From positions 7,040,472 to 7,104,471 of the forward strand of contig OX422193.1 in assembly GCA_949130485.1 (NCBI GenBank): a stretch of 64,000 nucleotides of DNA. The letters run 5' to 3'. Of the stretch, positions 23,941-35,099 are shown one piece after another. How positions within the stretch are numbered: position 1 is the stretch's first letter; every line of letters starts with the position of its first letter. Below the pieces are notes generated by a model. The model was given only the letters and a program-made list of their open reading frames with translations. It was not told the DNA's origin and did no database searches. This DNA is from Agelas oroides (taxonomy: Eukaryota > Porifera > Demospongiae > Agelasida > Agelasidae). Position numbers and translations under genes: made by a program.

Positions 23941-24549
23941 TAGTTCTTGTTCAGGAAGCACAGCACTTCAGATTGCTGTAGTATGCCTGCTGCCAAACTT
24001 TTGCAGCTCCAATCAGATTGCGGAATGAACAGAAGAATGCAGTTAGGGCATCTGGTCGAATATGGCATGGCTTTGAATGGAAGCGCAAAGGATGCAACTG
24101 GCGACTTAGGCAACCATACTTTGACAGCTGAAGACAGAAAACCATCTTCCTGCAAGAGCATGATGACGTCACCATGGGCTAAGGGAAGTGTCTCTGCCTG
24201 CCTGGCTTCCTTTCCTTGCATCTGGTAAGCTCAGCCCTGACAGTTCACCACCTGTAGACACTGCACGGCTGAGATAACATGCAAATTCTCAGTCCTGCTT
24301 GTCATTCTCACATTTCACATGAAGCCTGTATACTGATCTATTTACACCCACATTACAATGGCACACATCATGAATAAGCTTTATAATAATTGCATGAGCC
24401 ACATTCCAGGATGCCCAGGTGAGGCATATGTGTGACCTCAGAGCTCATGGTCTTGGTAAGAACCTTCATAGATATCACAAAATGAAAACAGATGCCATAA
24501 ATTGCTAGGTCAACTGGTGTAACAGATCCTCAGTGCACCAGACATTGTA

Positions 24550-24739
24550 CAGTAGGGAGTCACTTATCCGAACATGCTGGGACCAAGGGACATTCGAATA
24601 GTGAAACAATACTATTTGTATACAAAGCAGAACACTTTCCATTTAATGCACAGCAAACTATCTATGAATATCATTATTTTGGGAGTTCAGGTAAGTGAAG
24701 CTTCGGATAACTGAAGTTTGGGTAAGTGACTTTCTACTG
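24550..24739. mobile_element. pogo/Tigger-like MITE, 190 bp
   Basis: The ends CAGTAGGGAGTCACTTATCC and GGTAAGTGACTTTCTACTG are inverted copies flanked by TA on both sides. CTTATCCGAAC followed by GGGACC is typical of pogo-superfamily ends. A related degenerate segment lies at 60842-61260. Confidence 0.7.
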
Positions 24740-24797
24740 TACATGATGGGCAGAATAAGAAATTTTGTGCATCATTTGTAGCATGGTACATGGTTGG

Positions 24798-25267
24798 TAG
24801 CCTCGTTGCCTCGTTCCCATCCCCCGTTTTTTGTTCTTCGGTTTGCGTTCAGTGTAATACATGGAAGCAGAAGAGGGACGAAAAATGGAGAAGGCCTGGA
24901 AACACTTATCATGTGAATAACATCAGGCAGATATGAGGTGGACGTAGGGGGGAGGGGTCTGCATTCAAATAATGTACTAGTCTTCATCCTTGAGCACTTC
25001 ATTGCTAGGCAGAATCCCAGATGTTCACGAGATCGAGAGCACTCGACTTAAACCATAGGAAACTCACTCTCAGATTTATTGCGCACAAATTTGTAGTTGG
25101 GCACCGCCTCCCCTACATCAATACCCCGTCCACGTCACGTGATAAGTGTTCCAGGCCTTCCCCGTGTATTATACTGAATGCAAATCAAAGAACAAAAAAA
25201 AATGGGGGAAGCCTGGGATGCAAATCAAAGAACAAAAAAAAACGGGGGAAGCCTGGGAACAAAGCTA
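24798..25267. mobile_element. TAGCCTCG MITE, 470 bp (sister of 59288-59741)
   Basis: It starts TAGCCTCGTTGCCTCG and ends CTGGGAACAAAGCTA. The flanks CATGGTTGG and CATGGGTGG match at eight of nine positions. Its right end holds a duplicated AATCAAAGAACAAAAAAAA block. It aligns through most of its length with the element at 59288. Confidence 0.8.
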
Positions 25268-25324
25268 CATGGGTGGATCAGAGTGCAAAGTGCAAAGTGC
25301 AAATTGTGCAATCAGCACAGGAAG

Positions 25325-25519
25325 TACCGTATAGTGGTAAACTTTCGAGGGAGAAAACTTTCGCGAATTTCGAGGTTTTGTAGCTATTCGTGAAAGTTTT
25401 CTCCGCAAAATTGGGGGCATGGCATCTTTTGGCAGCGACACCAGCGAGCAATCCGCGAAAATCTTATTTCTGCCAAATCGCAAAAGTTTTCTCCCTCGAA
25501 AGTTTCCCGCTATACGGTA
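25325..25519. mobile_element. TACCGTATAG-ended MITE, 195 bp
   Basis: TACCGTATAGTGGTAAACTT at the left and AAGTTTCCCGCTATACGGTA at the right form inverted ends. GAGGGAGAAAACTTT is matched inside. TA next to CCGTA fits a Tc1/mariner-type TA duplication. Relatives lie at 49501-50058 and as fragments near 37690. Confidence 0.75.
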
Positions 25520-25529
25520 GCAGCCTGTA

Positions 25530-26580
25530 TGGGCCTATTGCATCTTACAATTCTGATTGGTCGCGGTGTAGCTAAAACAGCATATAGTACACTATTTTTG
25601 GGTGGTTTGGAGCATGATGAGGTAGGCACTCTATATCAGTTGGTTGTGACATACTAAATTGATGTACTCAACTCACAAACAGTGTATCCCATATCTCTAC
25701 TCTCTGTCAAAGGCATTCAGAACCCCCCATTTTCACCAGGTAGGTTCATTTTTACCAGCCAGCTTGCTTAGCAAAACTATGGCAACACTTCTATCACCAT
25801 AGCAACATCCAAGTAACAAGTACATGTAAATTACTGTGCATAGCATGATACAGACCCTTGAAGGGCACTCTGTTGTATGTTGTATATCATCTATGTATAT
25901 ATATATACAGATACATTTTGCTTCTGTTTTTCTTTTGTTTTTTATATCATTTTTTTCTTTGAACTAGCATAGTCCACAAAGGATTGTTATTATTATATAT
26001 TCTGCTCTACGTGCATATTTCTGTTCTATATAAGTCTATTTCCTTCTGTTTACAGTAACTTCAACATTATTTACTGCGCTTTGCAGGTAGGTTGTCAGAA
26101 GGAAACGGACAGCGTGTATTTGTGGTTGATTAAAGTCCTTTGAAAAAGGAAGTCACCGATGCATTACAGTGATTCCTCCCTAGAAGTTGTACACTTCCTT
26201 CAGCCCTTAGAGCCAGAGCTGGCAGGATATAACGTCATAGGTCATAGCCACAAATGGTGTCCTCTGAATGCATTCCATAGGCAAGGATTGGGGACTCAAG
26301 CTGCAAGAATGCTCTATGGATTAAGTCATGATGGATGCATAAGGTTTCTGACTAAGCTTTAAAGCATTTGGCTAGTCAAGATTATGACTCACCTCATGAC
26401 TCAGCTTGTGAGTTGCTGGGTTCAACACTAGGTGAGTGACAAGATGCCATTATGACTGCTATTATGATCATCAGCTCTTTCACCCTAATCATGCTAGTCA
26501 CACTACCATGGAGCGAAAATAGATCATCAAAAACGGAACAGAAAATGTTTCCTTACTACCAAATTTGCTACACATCACTG
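25530..26580. other. Intergenic region; no gene seen
   Basis: AT-rich with a short (TA)n run near 25896. No supported coding sequence. Confidence 0.4.
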
Positions 26581-27010
26581 CAAAAACAAGTTGGTTGTTT
26601 TAACCTCAGAGTGGTTACCATGGTTGCAGACAAGCTGAAGAGACAGTGGTTTGCTTAGGTATTGAAGACTATTTGCATTAGGGAACTCAATAGGCAGCTG
26701 CCCAGTTCATCTTACAACCGCTATACACTGACAACCCTCAGAACATCTGTGGAGTCATTACAAATGCACTTCAAAGTTGCAGTAAGGAACTTCACGTAAC
26801 CAGATAAGGGAATCAAGAGTGTTATGAGGGTTTTTTCATGTATGCAGAAATACATGAAAAAGCAAAAACAAGTTGGTTGTTTTACCACAGAGTGGTTACC
26901 ATGGTTGCAGACAAACTGAAGAGACAGTGGTTATGAGAGCTTTACTTTGGTATTGAAGAGTAATTGCATAAGGCAACCCAAGGGGCAGCTTCCCAGTTCA
27001 TCTTACAACC
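26581..27010. repeat. Direct repeat, two copies of about 140 bp
   Basis: CAAAAACAAGTTGGTTGTTT, the GAGTGGTTACCATGGTTGCAGACAA block and CAGTTCATCTTACAACC appear at 26581-26720 and again at 26866-27010. A similar phrase precedes the LINE fragment at 53216, so the repeat may derive from a LINE. Confidence 0.65.
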
Positions 27011-27316
27011 AATACATTGACGTGTCTGGCAGAATTAACAGTCTCTTGTAATACTTCTGCATGATGTTTTGAGACACTATGCCTGCAGCATGCAGAGGGT
27101 GCGTTTTGTGGTTTGGTAAACAATCCATCAAGCAATATCCACTTCGTTTATGACACTAACACTGACTTTGCATAACATCTAGGCCTGTTTTATAAGGGAG
27201 ATGTGGTTCGTTGATTGTTCATACACACAGTCAGTACAAAGGTCACTTGCAATTAGAGCACTCAACTGCTGCGAGAGGCATAGACCATGCTTGTATGTCC
27301 TATGCAACCAAGGGGG

Positions 27317-27589
27317 TAGTCTCGTGCCCAGACCCCACCCCCGAAAAGCAGGAAGAGGGTCTGGTGTTCTGAACAACTTTTCTTGTCACATGGGCGGGGT
27401 CGAATGGTGTAAAGAATGTAACTATTGCATTCATACTAGATCTCATGCTCGATTTCTATGTCATCGCATATAATTACGCATTCTGCAATCTGATTCGAGC
27501 TCTCAGGTCGGGGAGCTGTGACAAGAAAAGTCGCTCAGAGCACCAGACCCTCTTTCTCACACATGCGGGGAGGGACTGGGCACGAACTA
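27317..27589. mobile_element. TAGTCTCG MITE, 273 bp
   Basis: TAGTCTCGTGCCCAGACCCC is matched at the right by GGACTGGGCACGAACTA. The flanks CCAAGGGGG (27308-27316) and CCAAGGAGG (27590-27598) match at eight of nine positions. An end fragment of the same subfamily lies at 54674-54744. Confidence 0.82.
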
Positions 27590-27599
27590 CCAAGGAGGG

Positions 27600-28240
27600 T
27601 GATTTGACTCTGAAACTACGTAGTCTAAACTGGAGGTCAGAGAATACATACCCAACGCTGCTTTGGTAGGATACTGAGACTCACAGACTAGCTCAGTATT
27701 CTACTATTCATTTACCCATAGATAGCAGTAGTGTCACTCTATGTGTGTGTACCATTTGTGAATGATGCATAATGAGATGTACCACACATGTACTTCATTT
27801 GCAAGTGGAACAGGACATGTAACTTTGTAATTAGAAACATTCAATATTATTCTGGATATTTCAAGTTCCTCGGCACACAGTGTGAGGCCTCAACTCAGGC
27901 ATGCTAACCAGGGTGGTCACATAGCCATAACTAAAGTCAAATCATGGCCATGAAGAAACAGACAAATTATCATGATGCTTTATAGATAGACAGAACGACT
28001 ACTGTAAAACCAGCAGACCTACACTACAGTATAGCAAGGGGCATAACGGCAGATACCTTACAAGGGAAAAGTCAAGAACTTCAGGACGAGCAGCGCAGTC
28101 ACATCGCAACCACGCGTGGTGAACTTCGTACTTAGTACTTTGAACCTTCAGCGCGCGAACTATTGCCGGAGGTCTAGGGTCTGGCCGTAGATACTATACA
28201 CGGTATGTATTATCTATGGTCTCGCGGAGCCAGACCCGAG
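27600..28240. other. Intergenic region; no gene seen
   Basis: No supported gene. The last 100 bases contain partial TAGTCTCG-family sequence (GGTCTCGCGGAGCCAGACC). Confidence 0.4.
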
Positions 28241-28703
28241 ATTAGGCAGGGCCGTAGCCACCGGTCCGGTGTCATAGGGGATCCGGCACCCCCCCGAGAA
28301 TTTGGCACCCCCGAGTCAAATCCCCTAGGGATTTTGGAACCCCCTCAGTGTTTTTGGTATCCCCCACCGAACAGAGAATTCGGCATCCCCATGCAAAATC
28401 CCCTAGAGAATTTGGCATCCCCATGCCAAATTCTCTAGAGAATTTGGCATCTCCATGGAAAAATTCCCTAGCATTCAATTCATACACAAGAATCACTTCT
28501 ATTATGGCACCCTTATGTAAGATTACAATACAACAAGCACTGAAACATTGATTACAGTTCCACTGTTCGCCTTCTGCTGGAAATATCTCTAGACCCATGC
28601 ACACACTGGTTTTTGCCAGCTCTCTGATAACCTGCAAGGTATAGCATAGAAGTTCACAGCAGATCAATATCACATATTGTGCACACACTGTACATAGGCA
28701 ATA

Positions 28704-29825
28704 ATGGTAGTTGGAGCAAATAGTGAAGAGAGCTGGTCGATTAACGGAGAGCAAATGGAAGAAGTGATAGCATTCAAATACCTAGGTGTTTGGCTGGATC
28801 GGAAGATGAGAGGGAATGTGCAAATGGAGAGAATGAGGGAGAAGGCTGAGGAGTGGGCAGGAAGGACCGAGTGGATGAGTCGAGTTAATGGCCAGATAGA
28901 GGTAGAACGAGGAAGGTTGGTATGGGAACTTCTGGCTCGTCCAAGCATTGAACATGCAGCAAGTGTATGGTGGACAGGAGGAAAGGTAGCCAGCAAGCGG
29001 TTAGAAGCTGTCCAAGACAGGATTGGCAGGAAGCTACTTGGAGCAAGCAGGTCTGTGGCAGGAGTAGCAGTACGAGGAGACCTAGGGTGGAAGAAGCTAG
29101 AGGAAAGGAGGGAAGAGAAGAAGGTGCTCTATGGAAGGAGGGTGGAGAGGCTTGATGACAGTAGGTTGGTCAAAATGATAATGGAGAAGATGCAGGATTG
29201 TGGAAGTGTTAGCTGGCAGAGTGAGTATGATCTGTTGTTAAGGAAGTATGGGTTGGAAGGTAGTGAGACAGGGTCAGCAAAGGAATGGAAAGAGAGGGTT
29301 CATGAGAAAAACTGCAGGGATTGGATGGAAGAAATAGAAGGAAAAAGTAGCCTGAAGTGGTATCAGATGGTGAAGGAAGAGGCAGGATTGGAGGAGTACA
29401 CAAGGTCTTTGGTAGGTCAGGAAGGGGTAAGGCTCCGGTTTAGGCTGAGAACAGGATCAGCAGGCCTCTTCGAGGACAAAAAGCGGTGTAGGATGTGTGA
29501 TGATGAAAGGTGCGTGTTGTGTAACAGTTGCGAAGTAGAGGATGTGGAACACTTTCTGGTGAGATGCGAGGAGTTTAGGTGGGAGAGGCAGGACTTGCTA
29601 GAGAAGATAAGGCAGATGGAAGGAACACAAGAGTGGATAGATGAGTATGGAAGGGTGGGGGATGAGGGAAAGATGGCACTGCTGTTGGGGAGGAGTGTAA
29701 AGAGTTTGGAGAGGGAAGTGGGAGATAGAGTGGATGAGTGTGTTATGGAGGAATTGAGGAAGTGGTGGCAGAGGAGGAAGGAACTGGTTTACGGTGGAAG
29801 TCCCCATGAACCTGGACCCCTATAA
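28704..29825 (+). CDS. C-terminal part of a non-LTR retrotransposon reverse transcriptase polyprotein (373 codons)
   Basis: The frame starts with MVVG, the usual position just after the catalytic palm of jockey/I/CR1-like reverse transcriptases, and continues FKYLGVWLD (about residues 24-32). The thumb helix contains ARPSIEHAASVWW. Near residues 263-288 lies a cysteine-histidine cluster (CRMC, CVLC, then EDVEHFLVRC), the usual zinc knuckle at the C-terminus of these proteins. The palm with its YADD box is absent, and an in-frame TAG lies just upstream. This is therefore a 5'-truncated copy rather than an active element. The remaining frame is long and undamaged, which suggests recent insertion. 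A decayed relative is at 17618-17880. Confidence 0.75.
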   Translation: MVVGANSEESWSINGEQMEEVIAFKYLGVWLDRKMRGNVQMERMREKAEEWAGRTEWMSRVNGQIEVERGRLVWELLARPSIEHAASVWWTGGKVASKRLEAVQDRIGRKLLGASRSVAGVAVRGDLGWKKLEERREEKKVLYGRRVERLDDSRLVKMIMEKMQDCGSVSWQSEYDLLLRKYGLEGSETGSAKEWKERVHEKNCRDWMEEIEGKSSLKWYQMVKEEAGLEEYTRSLVGQEGVRLRFRLRTGSAGLFEDKKRCRMCDDERCVLCNSCEVEDVEHFLVRCEEFRWERQDLLEKIRQMEGTQEWIDEYGRVGDEGKMALLLGRSVKSLEREVGDRVDECVMEELRKWWQRRKELVYGGSPHEPGPL

Positions 29826-30377
29826 CCCCCAAACTCGGCCCCCCTTAACCATCAATAACCATGTCATGGTAGTCATAATTATTCAATTACCCAGTTTGTA
29901 TCGAGTGCTGTATCTGTACTACATCTGTGCTGTACTAGTATAGCTACTACCATGCTCATGTACCTGTGATGGCCCAAACGGGCTCAACTATTCCAATTAA
30001 ATCATTATGTTGTCTCTCTAAGTCCCAGCTGTCCAGTCTTCAGAATCTCCTTGTAGTGATGGGCACCATCCACGAGTTGGAACTTTTTTTGCCCTTCTCC
30101 TTCGGGGTAGGTACCGTTGGATATAAGTAGTCCTGCACTTCGTCGTAGTTCGTTATCTCTTCACGCTCCGCCCCACCGTCCGACCGAACTTCGATCTCCG
30201 CTGCATAGTCCGCCATGATTCTAATTCTCGGTAAATGTGACCAGCAGCGCACCACACGCTCTTCAAATAGTCAAGTAAACCATGACTGACACCAAGGTCA
30301 GCGATCTGATTCGTACCGAACCGTCGTGGGATGCCTAATTCCCCAAGGGGTGCACCGCAGGCCGGGTGCCCGAATCG

Positions 30378-30726
30378 TTGTTCACCGCGCTTCATGCCCG
30401 ATGACGTCATACTGACGTCTGTCGTCTGCCCTGTATCGCTAGCTGTAGCATAGGGAGTAATAATATTGGTAGGTGCATTAGTAGCGCGGTACACATTAGG
30501 CGGTGCAGTGGAGGGGTTCGTCAGCAGTGCCTCGTAGCCGAATGGTTAGGGCTTAGTGTTACAGTTAGGGTTAGGGTTAGGGCTAGGGCCAGGGAATGGA
30601 ATCCTTTCCTTCTTTTTTTTTTCCTCTTTGTAAATGTGGTGGACATCATTTGTTGTGCTCTCCTGGCCTGCATTGTCGGTGTCACACGTCAGTATGACGT
30701 CATCGGGCATGAAGCGCGGTGAACAA
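30378..30726. mobile_element. Inverted-repeat element, 349 bp, with TGACGTCAT in its ends
   Basis: TTGTTCACCGCGCTTCATGC plus the adjoining CCGATGACGTCATACTGACGT is repeated in inverted orientation, ending GAAGCGCGGTGAACAA at 30726. The arms are about 40 bp. The interior holds the tRNA-like and TTAGGG segment. Confidence 0.8.
30518..30620 (+). repeat. tRNA-like (SINE-like) segment with short TTAGGG run
   Basis: TAGCCGAATGGTTAGGGC resembles an RNA polymerase III box A of a Leu or Ser tRNA. GGAATGGAATCC may be a decayed box B, and an oligo-T run follows. Three or four TTAGGG-like units (30558-30590) lie between them. It does not fold as a functional tRNA by eye. Confidence 0.35.
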
Positions 30727-31324
30727 AGTGGATCCCTGCCAGAATCCCTCAGCGTATTTTACTCGGGGTATTTTGCGTGGGGGTGCCAAAAACCGGGGAA
30801 GCCAAATTCCCTATGACACCTGTCAGTCCGGCTTCAACCGGACCACTTTTTCCCTCACCCATGGCTTGCTTGGCGTCGCCAAAGTAGGGCCAATGCGCCC
30901 ATGGCACGCACACAGCGTGGTGACATGTTGCAACATAATACGAGGTGGCTGCCGGAACAGTGCGAAAGACCGAGTCTTCCAACAATTTTCCGTTCTTCCA
31001 ACCGAACGATCTGCGAAGGGTGTGGCTTGTGGGATTAGCGAACGATCGGAAAGCCGAAACCATGCAGTGCTATATGGTGCAACGGGCAGAAAGGGCAGAA
31101 AGGGTAGATGTTCATGCACGTAAAACTCTGTCGTCTGGCCTCCGAGAAGCATCGTTTTGGCCCAAAAATGGTCTCAGAAGCAACCTCATAGCCTCTAAAT
31201 TCCAAAATTTTTCTGGGGGGGCATGCCCCCACACCCCCCTAGCTGTTGCGTGCTTACACACGCACTACTAACCTGACCACTCCAAATTTCATGGCTACGG
31301 TCCTGCCTATTAGGTGCTAGTGCA

Positions 31325-31363
31325 TAGTCTCGAAGCCAGACAGGGTCTAGCTCCGCGAGACTA
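31325..31363. mobile_element. 39-bp minimal TAGTCTCG element
   Basis: TAGTCTCG at the left and CGAGACTA at the right enclose only 23 bp. The flanks GCTAGTGCA and GCTAGTGAC share the first seven bases. It lies at the right edge of the candidate composite element. Confidence 0.6.
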
Positions 31364-31399
31364 GCTAGTGACTGGCCCTTACGGGCTATTAATCTATGG

Positions 31400-31920
31400 T
31401 CACGGTAGCCTCGTTCCCGCAGTCCTCCCAGCACGTGGAATGGCACTATGATTCGCACCGTAATTATTCGTTGTAGAAAATAATTCGCTGTAGAAAATAT
31501 TTCGTGAGATTAAATTTCGTAGCCTTATGCAACTACGAAAATTTTTCAACAACGAAAACCGATGTACTAATTCTTTCTGTCCATGCCAAGGAGGAGACTC
31601 TGCAGGCACTGGATACCAGTCAGTATAATCAGTTCAGAAACACTGGAAACTGGAGAAGTGCCTATTGTATGTTGATCAAACAGCTTCTGAGAAACCAGCT
31701 GCAATATCGTACTGATCTACTTCCTTTTACTTGCAACTCATTTGGTCCAATCTTTGCAAGATTCACAATAGTGTCTTTCACTACCGATGCAGTTGCAGAC
31801 CTGTGGGTACCCCAAACACGTCTAGCACCTGTCACTTGCTGCTTTGTCTGTTTCAGTGGCTTGCTTGGTGCTGGGTGGCAAGATATATCACACTTGTTTT
31901 TCCTTTTCTGTTGCTTTGTC
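31400..31920. other. Intergenic repeat debris
   Basis: A single TAGCCTCG end occurs at 31406. An ATTTTTCAACAACGAAAA / TTCGTTGTAGAAAAT inverted pair spans about 31465-31560. No gene is supported. The 161-codon frame at 31504 has no recognisable motif and ends in palindromic repeats. Confidence 0.45.
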
Positions 31921-32785
31921 CGGGTCCAAAACCGGTCCGGGGGGACCATTTTTGGGCGCCAAAACTGGTCCCCCCGGACCGGATATTGATGCCATTATTG
32001 GTCCGCCCGTACCAAAAGTGGTCCGGCCGAGAATAAAGTGTCAAGCGCACAGCGAAAATGCCACCTAACCGTTAGAATCTGTCAAAGGAGCGATATGGAT
32101 GCATGCGTGGAGTCGGTGAGCGATGGAACCGAAGAAAGAGGAGACTTGATAGAAGAAGTGTACGAGTACATGACGCAAAGGCGCTATAAAGTCTGTACAT
32201 CCTTTTAACTTGTAGTACTTGTTGTAATTGTACATTATGTAGAGCAACATAGCTTTTGTAGTTGTTCAGGCATACTCAAGTTTGACAGCGGAGGACTGTC
32301 ACGCAGTGGGTGGTCTCCCCTCTAAAACGGTCCCCCCCAGACCGTCCATAGCAGAATAACGGTCCCCCCGGACACCGCAAGATTATTATCTTGCTGAAAA
32401 GAGGTATATAGCTGGTAGGCAGTTAACTATAGCACGAAGAACGACAAGCGCAGTATGGAGCCGGGGAAGGCCTCGATGCGTATATAGTTGACTGTGTAGT
32501 TCACTTGAAATTGGTGAAGTAGAGGGGGGGACCAATTGTGGCGAGGGGGGACTGTTTACAGCGCCGCAGATGGTCCTAGGGAGACAATCTACAGTGCCAT
32601 GGATGACAGGACAATTTATGGCTTTCAAGAAGGGTGTGGGGGAGACTGTTTTTGGCTACCAAAACTAGTCCGGGAGGGGGACCACTTTTGGCAACCAAAA
32701 CTGGTCCGGGGAGCGGCCGTTTTTGGCAACCAAAAGTGGTCCCCCCGGACCACTTTTGGCCCGGACCACTTTTGGCGTGACAGGT
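31920..32785. repeat. Cluster of GGTCC palindromes (foldback-like)
   Basis: Units such as CCAAAACTGGTCC and GGACCACTTTTGG recur many times on both strands, at about 31925-32030, 32315-32370 and 32520-32775. They alternate with poly-G and poly-C runs such as GGTCCCCCCGGACC. About 250 bp of ordinary sequence lies between the blocks. There is no coding capacity. Confidence 0.7.
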
Positions 32786-32883
32786 TACCAATTATTAGCA
32801 TTTGACTGCAACTGAGAACTGTTAGCCCCAAGCCTATATACACAGTACACTGTACTTATAGCCTATTTCCCTCGATGATAGTC

Positions 32884-33083
32884 GCTAAGTTGACCCAACT
32901 CCATGAGGTTACGTCATCTATTGAATATCCATAACTGGCATAAGTAACCCGTCGCGCGCAACTCAGTACCGCTTTCTCTGCAGCATGCAGTTGAGCGCAT
33001 GCAGTTGTGCGCATGCGTAAGGAGCCTGTGCAAATTAACCTTTGAACCTCTGACGTCACCACATGGAGTTGGGTCAACTTAGC
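32884..33083. mobile_element. MITE, 200 bp, 22-bp inverted ends
   Basis: GCTAAGTTGACCCAACTCCA at the left and TGGAGTTGGGTCAACTTAGC at the right are perfect inverted copies. No clear target duplication was seen. Confidence 0.75.
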
Positions 33084-33535
33084 AACGGGCTTCCTGAACC
33101 TACGGGTTCCTTAAGCCTCCACGTACCATCGCAAGCCATTGCTTCTGGTGTTGCCTTGAAAAGTAGAGAGCAGGGAACTTCAAGTCCGCCTTGTGCCAGG
33201 TCAGCTGAACTTGTATTTCCTGCACCCAGTTACTGTACATTCTATAGTACCTCCCCGTCGCAAAAACAGCGAACACACCCGCGACAGCTTTCGAGGCAAA
33301 TGTCCTACCATCCTTTTTCGCAGTGTATCGATCGGAAGCGTTTTCGGGCTCTCTTTCGCACATCAATGCCTCTCCAACCGCCGCCTCCCATACTTCTTTA
33401 TATACGTGGCAGCCTCGAATACAACAATTCCGGCTTTCGAAAAACTCCCATACGTTCTTCCCGACTTCACACCTGCTCTAGCACGTGCCGCGCCGCGCAA
33501 AAGCCGATTACGCAATAATAATAACGTACAAACGC

Positions 33536-33635
33536 TATGTTGTAAAATTTTCGTGTTAAAATATTTTCGTAGGACGTCGACCCTACGAAAATTTTCCAAC
33601 ACGAAAATTTCATATAGCGAAAATTTCCCGAGCTA
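33536..33635. repeat. ACGAAAATTTT hairpin repeat
   Basis: TTGTAAAATTTTCGTGTTAAA and TACGAAAATTTTCCAACACG form an imperfect inverted pair. It is related in composition to the CCGTA-ended MITEs. Confidence 0.45.
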
Positions 33636-33749
33636 CAGAGAACAGTATGTTGTTGTCAATAGAGCCAAATCCTCAGTCTTGCCAGTTGTCTCCGGGGTTC
33701 CTGGGTCCTTTATTGAAAATTCTATCTCTATTCTCAACCACACACCTTC

Positions 33750-34130
33750 CTGCACTTGTACCAGTCCTTGATTCATCCACACCTTGCATGAATATGCTTG
33801 TAGTGTTTGGGATCCTCACCAGAAGAAAGACATTGGAAGGCTTGAGGGTGTTCAGAAGTTTGGGTTGAAGGTCTGTCTGAAGCAATGGCAATGTGGATAT
33901 GAGGAACTCTTGTAACTCGCCAACCTTCCAACATTATAGCTACAAGAAGAAAATGTTTAAAACTCTTGCCTTTTCTACAACATGGTAAACAGACTTGCCA
34001 AACTTTCCCATCGTTTTTTTAGCTCCACTCCTTATGGCAATTCTATCCAATTGATAAACTCCACCTCCATGGTGCAGCCACATGTTGTCAAAGTTGGTGT
34101 ATGGAATTGTCTGCAGCCAAGCTACAGTTC
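33750..34130 (+). pseudogene. LINE reverse-transcriptase thumb remnant
   Basis: After frameshift correction by eye, the translation gives HEYACSVWDPHQKKDIGRLE, then GYEELL and LANLPTL. This is the order seen after the palm domain in CR1/jockey-like reverse transcriptases. Stops and shifts make it non-functional. Confidence 0.6.
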
Positions 34131-35090
34131 CGTTGCTAAAATTTGTTGAGCAAGTTCTGGGTCTCCTTGAGTTTGATCATCAGGAAGAACGACTACTCCA
34201 GTACTTTGGTCAAATCTCTCCAGCAGTTACAGCCCTCAAGATTGGCGATCCGGATGTTTGGCTACTCCTATTGCATCATATCCCTATGGTAATTACAATG
34301 TCTCTGTGATCGGGATGGACGGCTACTCCTAGCCTCGAACCCAGGCTTTCCGTTCCGGACTCTGTCTCGCAGCTATGGACGATCTGACCCTGTAAGTTAG
34401 CAATTTGCAGTTCTACATACCCTCTAAGCGTGGAACTACATTTCGTAATTTTCGTATTGTGTTAGTAGTGTAGGTCTTGTATAAGTCACTGATTTAATGA
34501 AAGGCACTGAAGTGCCAAACCCTCGGCGCAGCAGTGCATGTGATTGTACTTGTGTGTTGACTAGAATCGATCACTGTCTCGTGAACAGTAGAAGCTGTCA
34601 TGCTTGCCAGATGTGTTTGGTTCTGTTCTTACCTGTGCAAAGTCTGCTCACGTGTTTCAGAAGCTCTCTTACTCGTTTTGCGGACTTTGTCTCCCTCTTT
34701 CCCCACTAATAACCCTTCCTCAGACCGTAAGGCTTTTCTACGTTTCATTGCGTTCTCAGGCTCCCACACTGTGCTTTCCTTTCTTCGATGCGAAGGTATG
34801 GCCACAGTCACAAACTGATCTCTTCACGTGCACCACGGTATTACACTGTGCGCATACCTTTCTCAGACGCATAGACCTATTGCACTCCATTGCATGCACT
34901 ACGGTATTACACTGTGAGCATACCTTTCTGAACCTCTCGTAAAAGACAGTCACAAACGTTCGACGGAAAACACTATACCGCGTGCTCCAAGTCACGTGAT
35001 CACACATTACCGCTACGTACGTGTTACGGAGAGGTATACGGAAACATTGCACGTGAAGAAAATGGCTGACTTAGTCGCCGTAAGTTTATA
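34131..35090. other. Intergenic region; no gene seen
   Basis: There is a single TAGCCTCGAACCCAGGC end at 34329. A direct duplication (ACGGTATTACACTGTG followed by GCATACCTTTCT) occurs near 34836 and 34910. No gene is supported. Confidence 0.45.
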
Positions 35091-35099
35091 GGTCTAACA

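Larger units (their letters stand above)
28241..31310. mobile_element. Candidate 3-kb composite element with short inverted ends
   Basis: TTAGGCAGGGCCGTAGCCA at the left edge is matched with one or two mismatches by the inverted TGGCTACGGTCCTGCCTAT at the right. Subterminal CCCC-rich and GCCAAATTC blocks are also shared in inverted form. Inside are a LINE frame (28704-29825), a MITE (30378-30726) and a tRNA-like segment. No transposase was found, so the boundaries and unity are inference. Confidence 0.4.

Noticed and set aside
30558..30592. TTAGGG units as a chromosome end
   Set aside because: Only three or four units, internal to a MITE with normal sequence on both sides.
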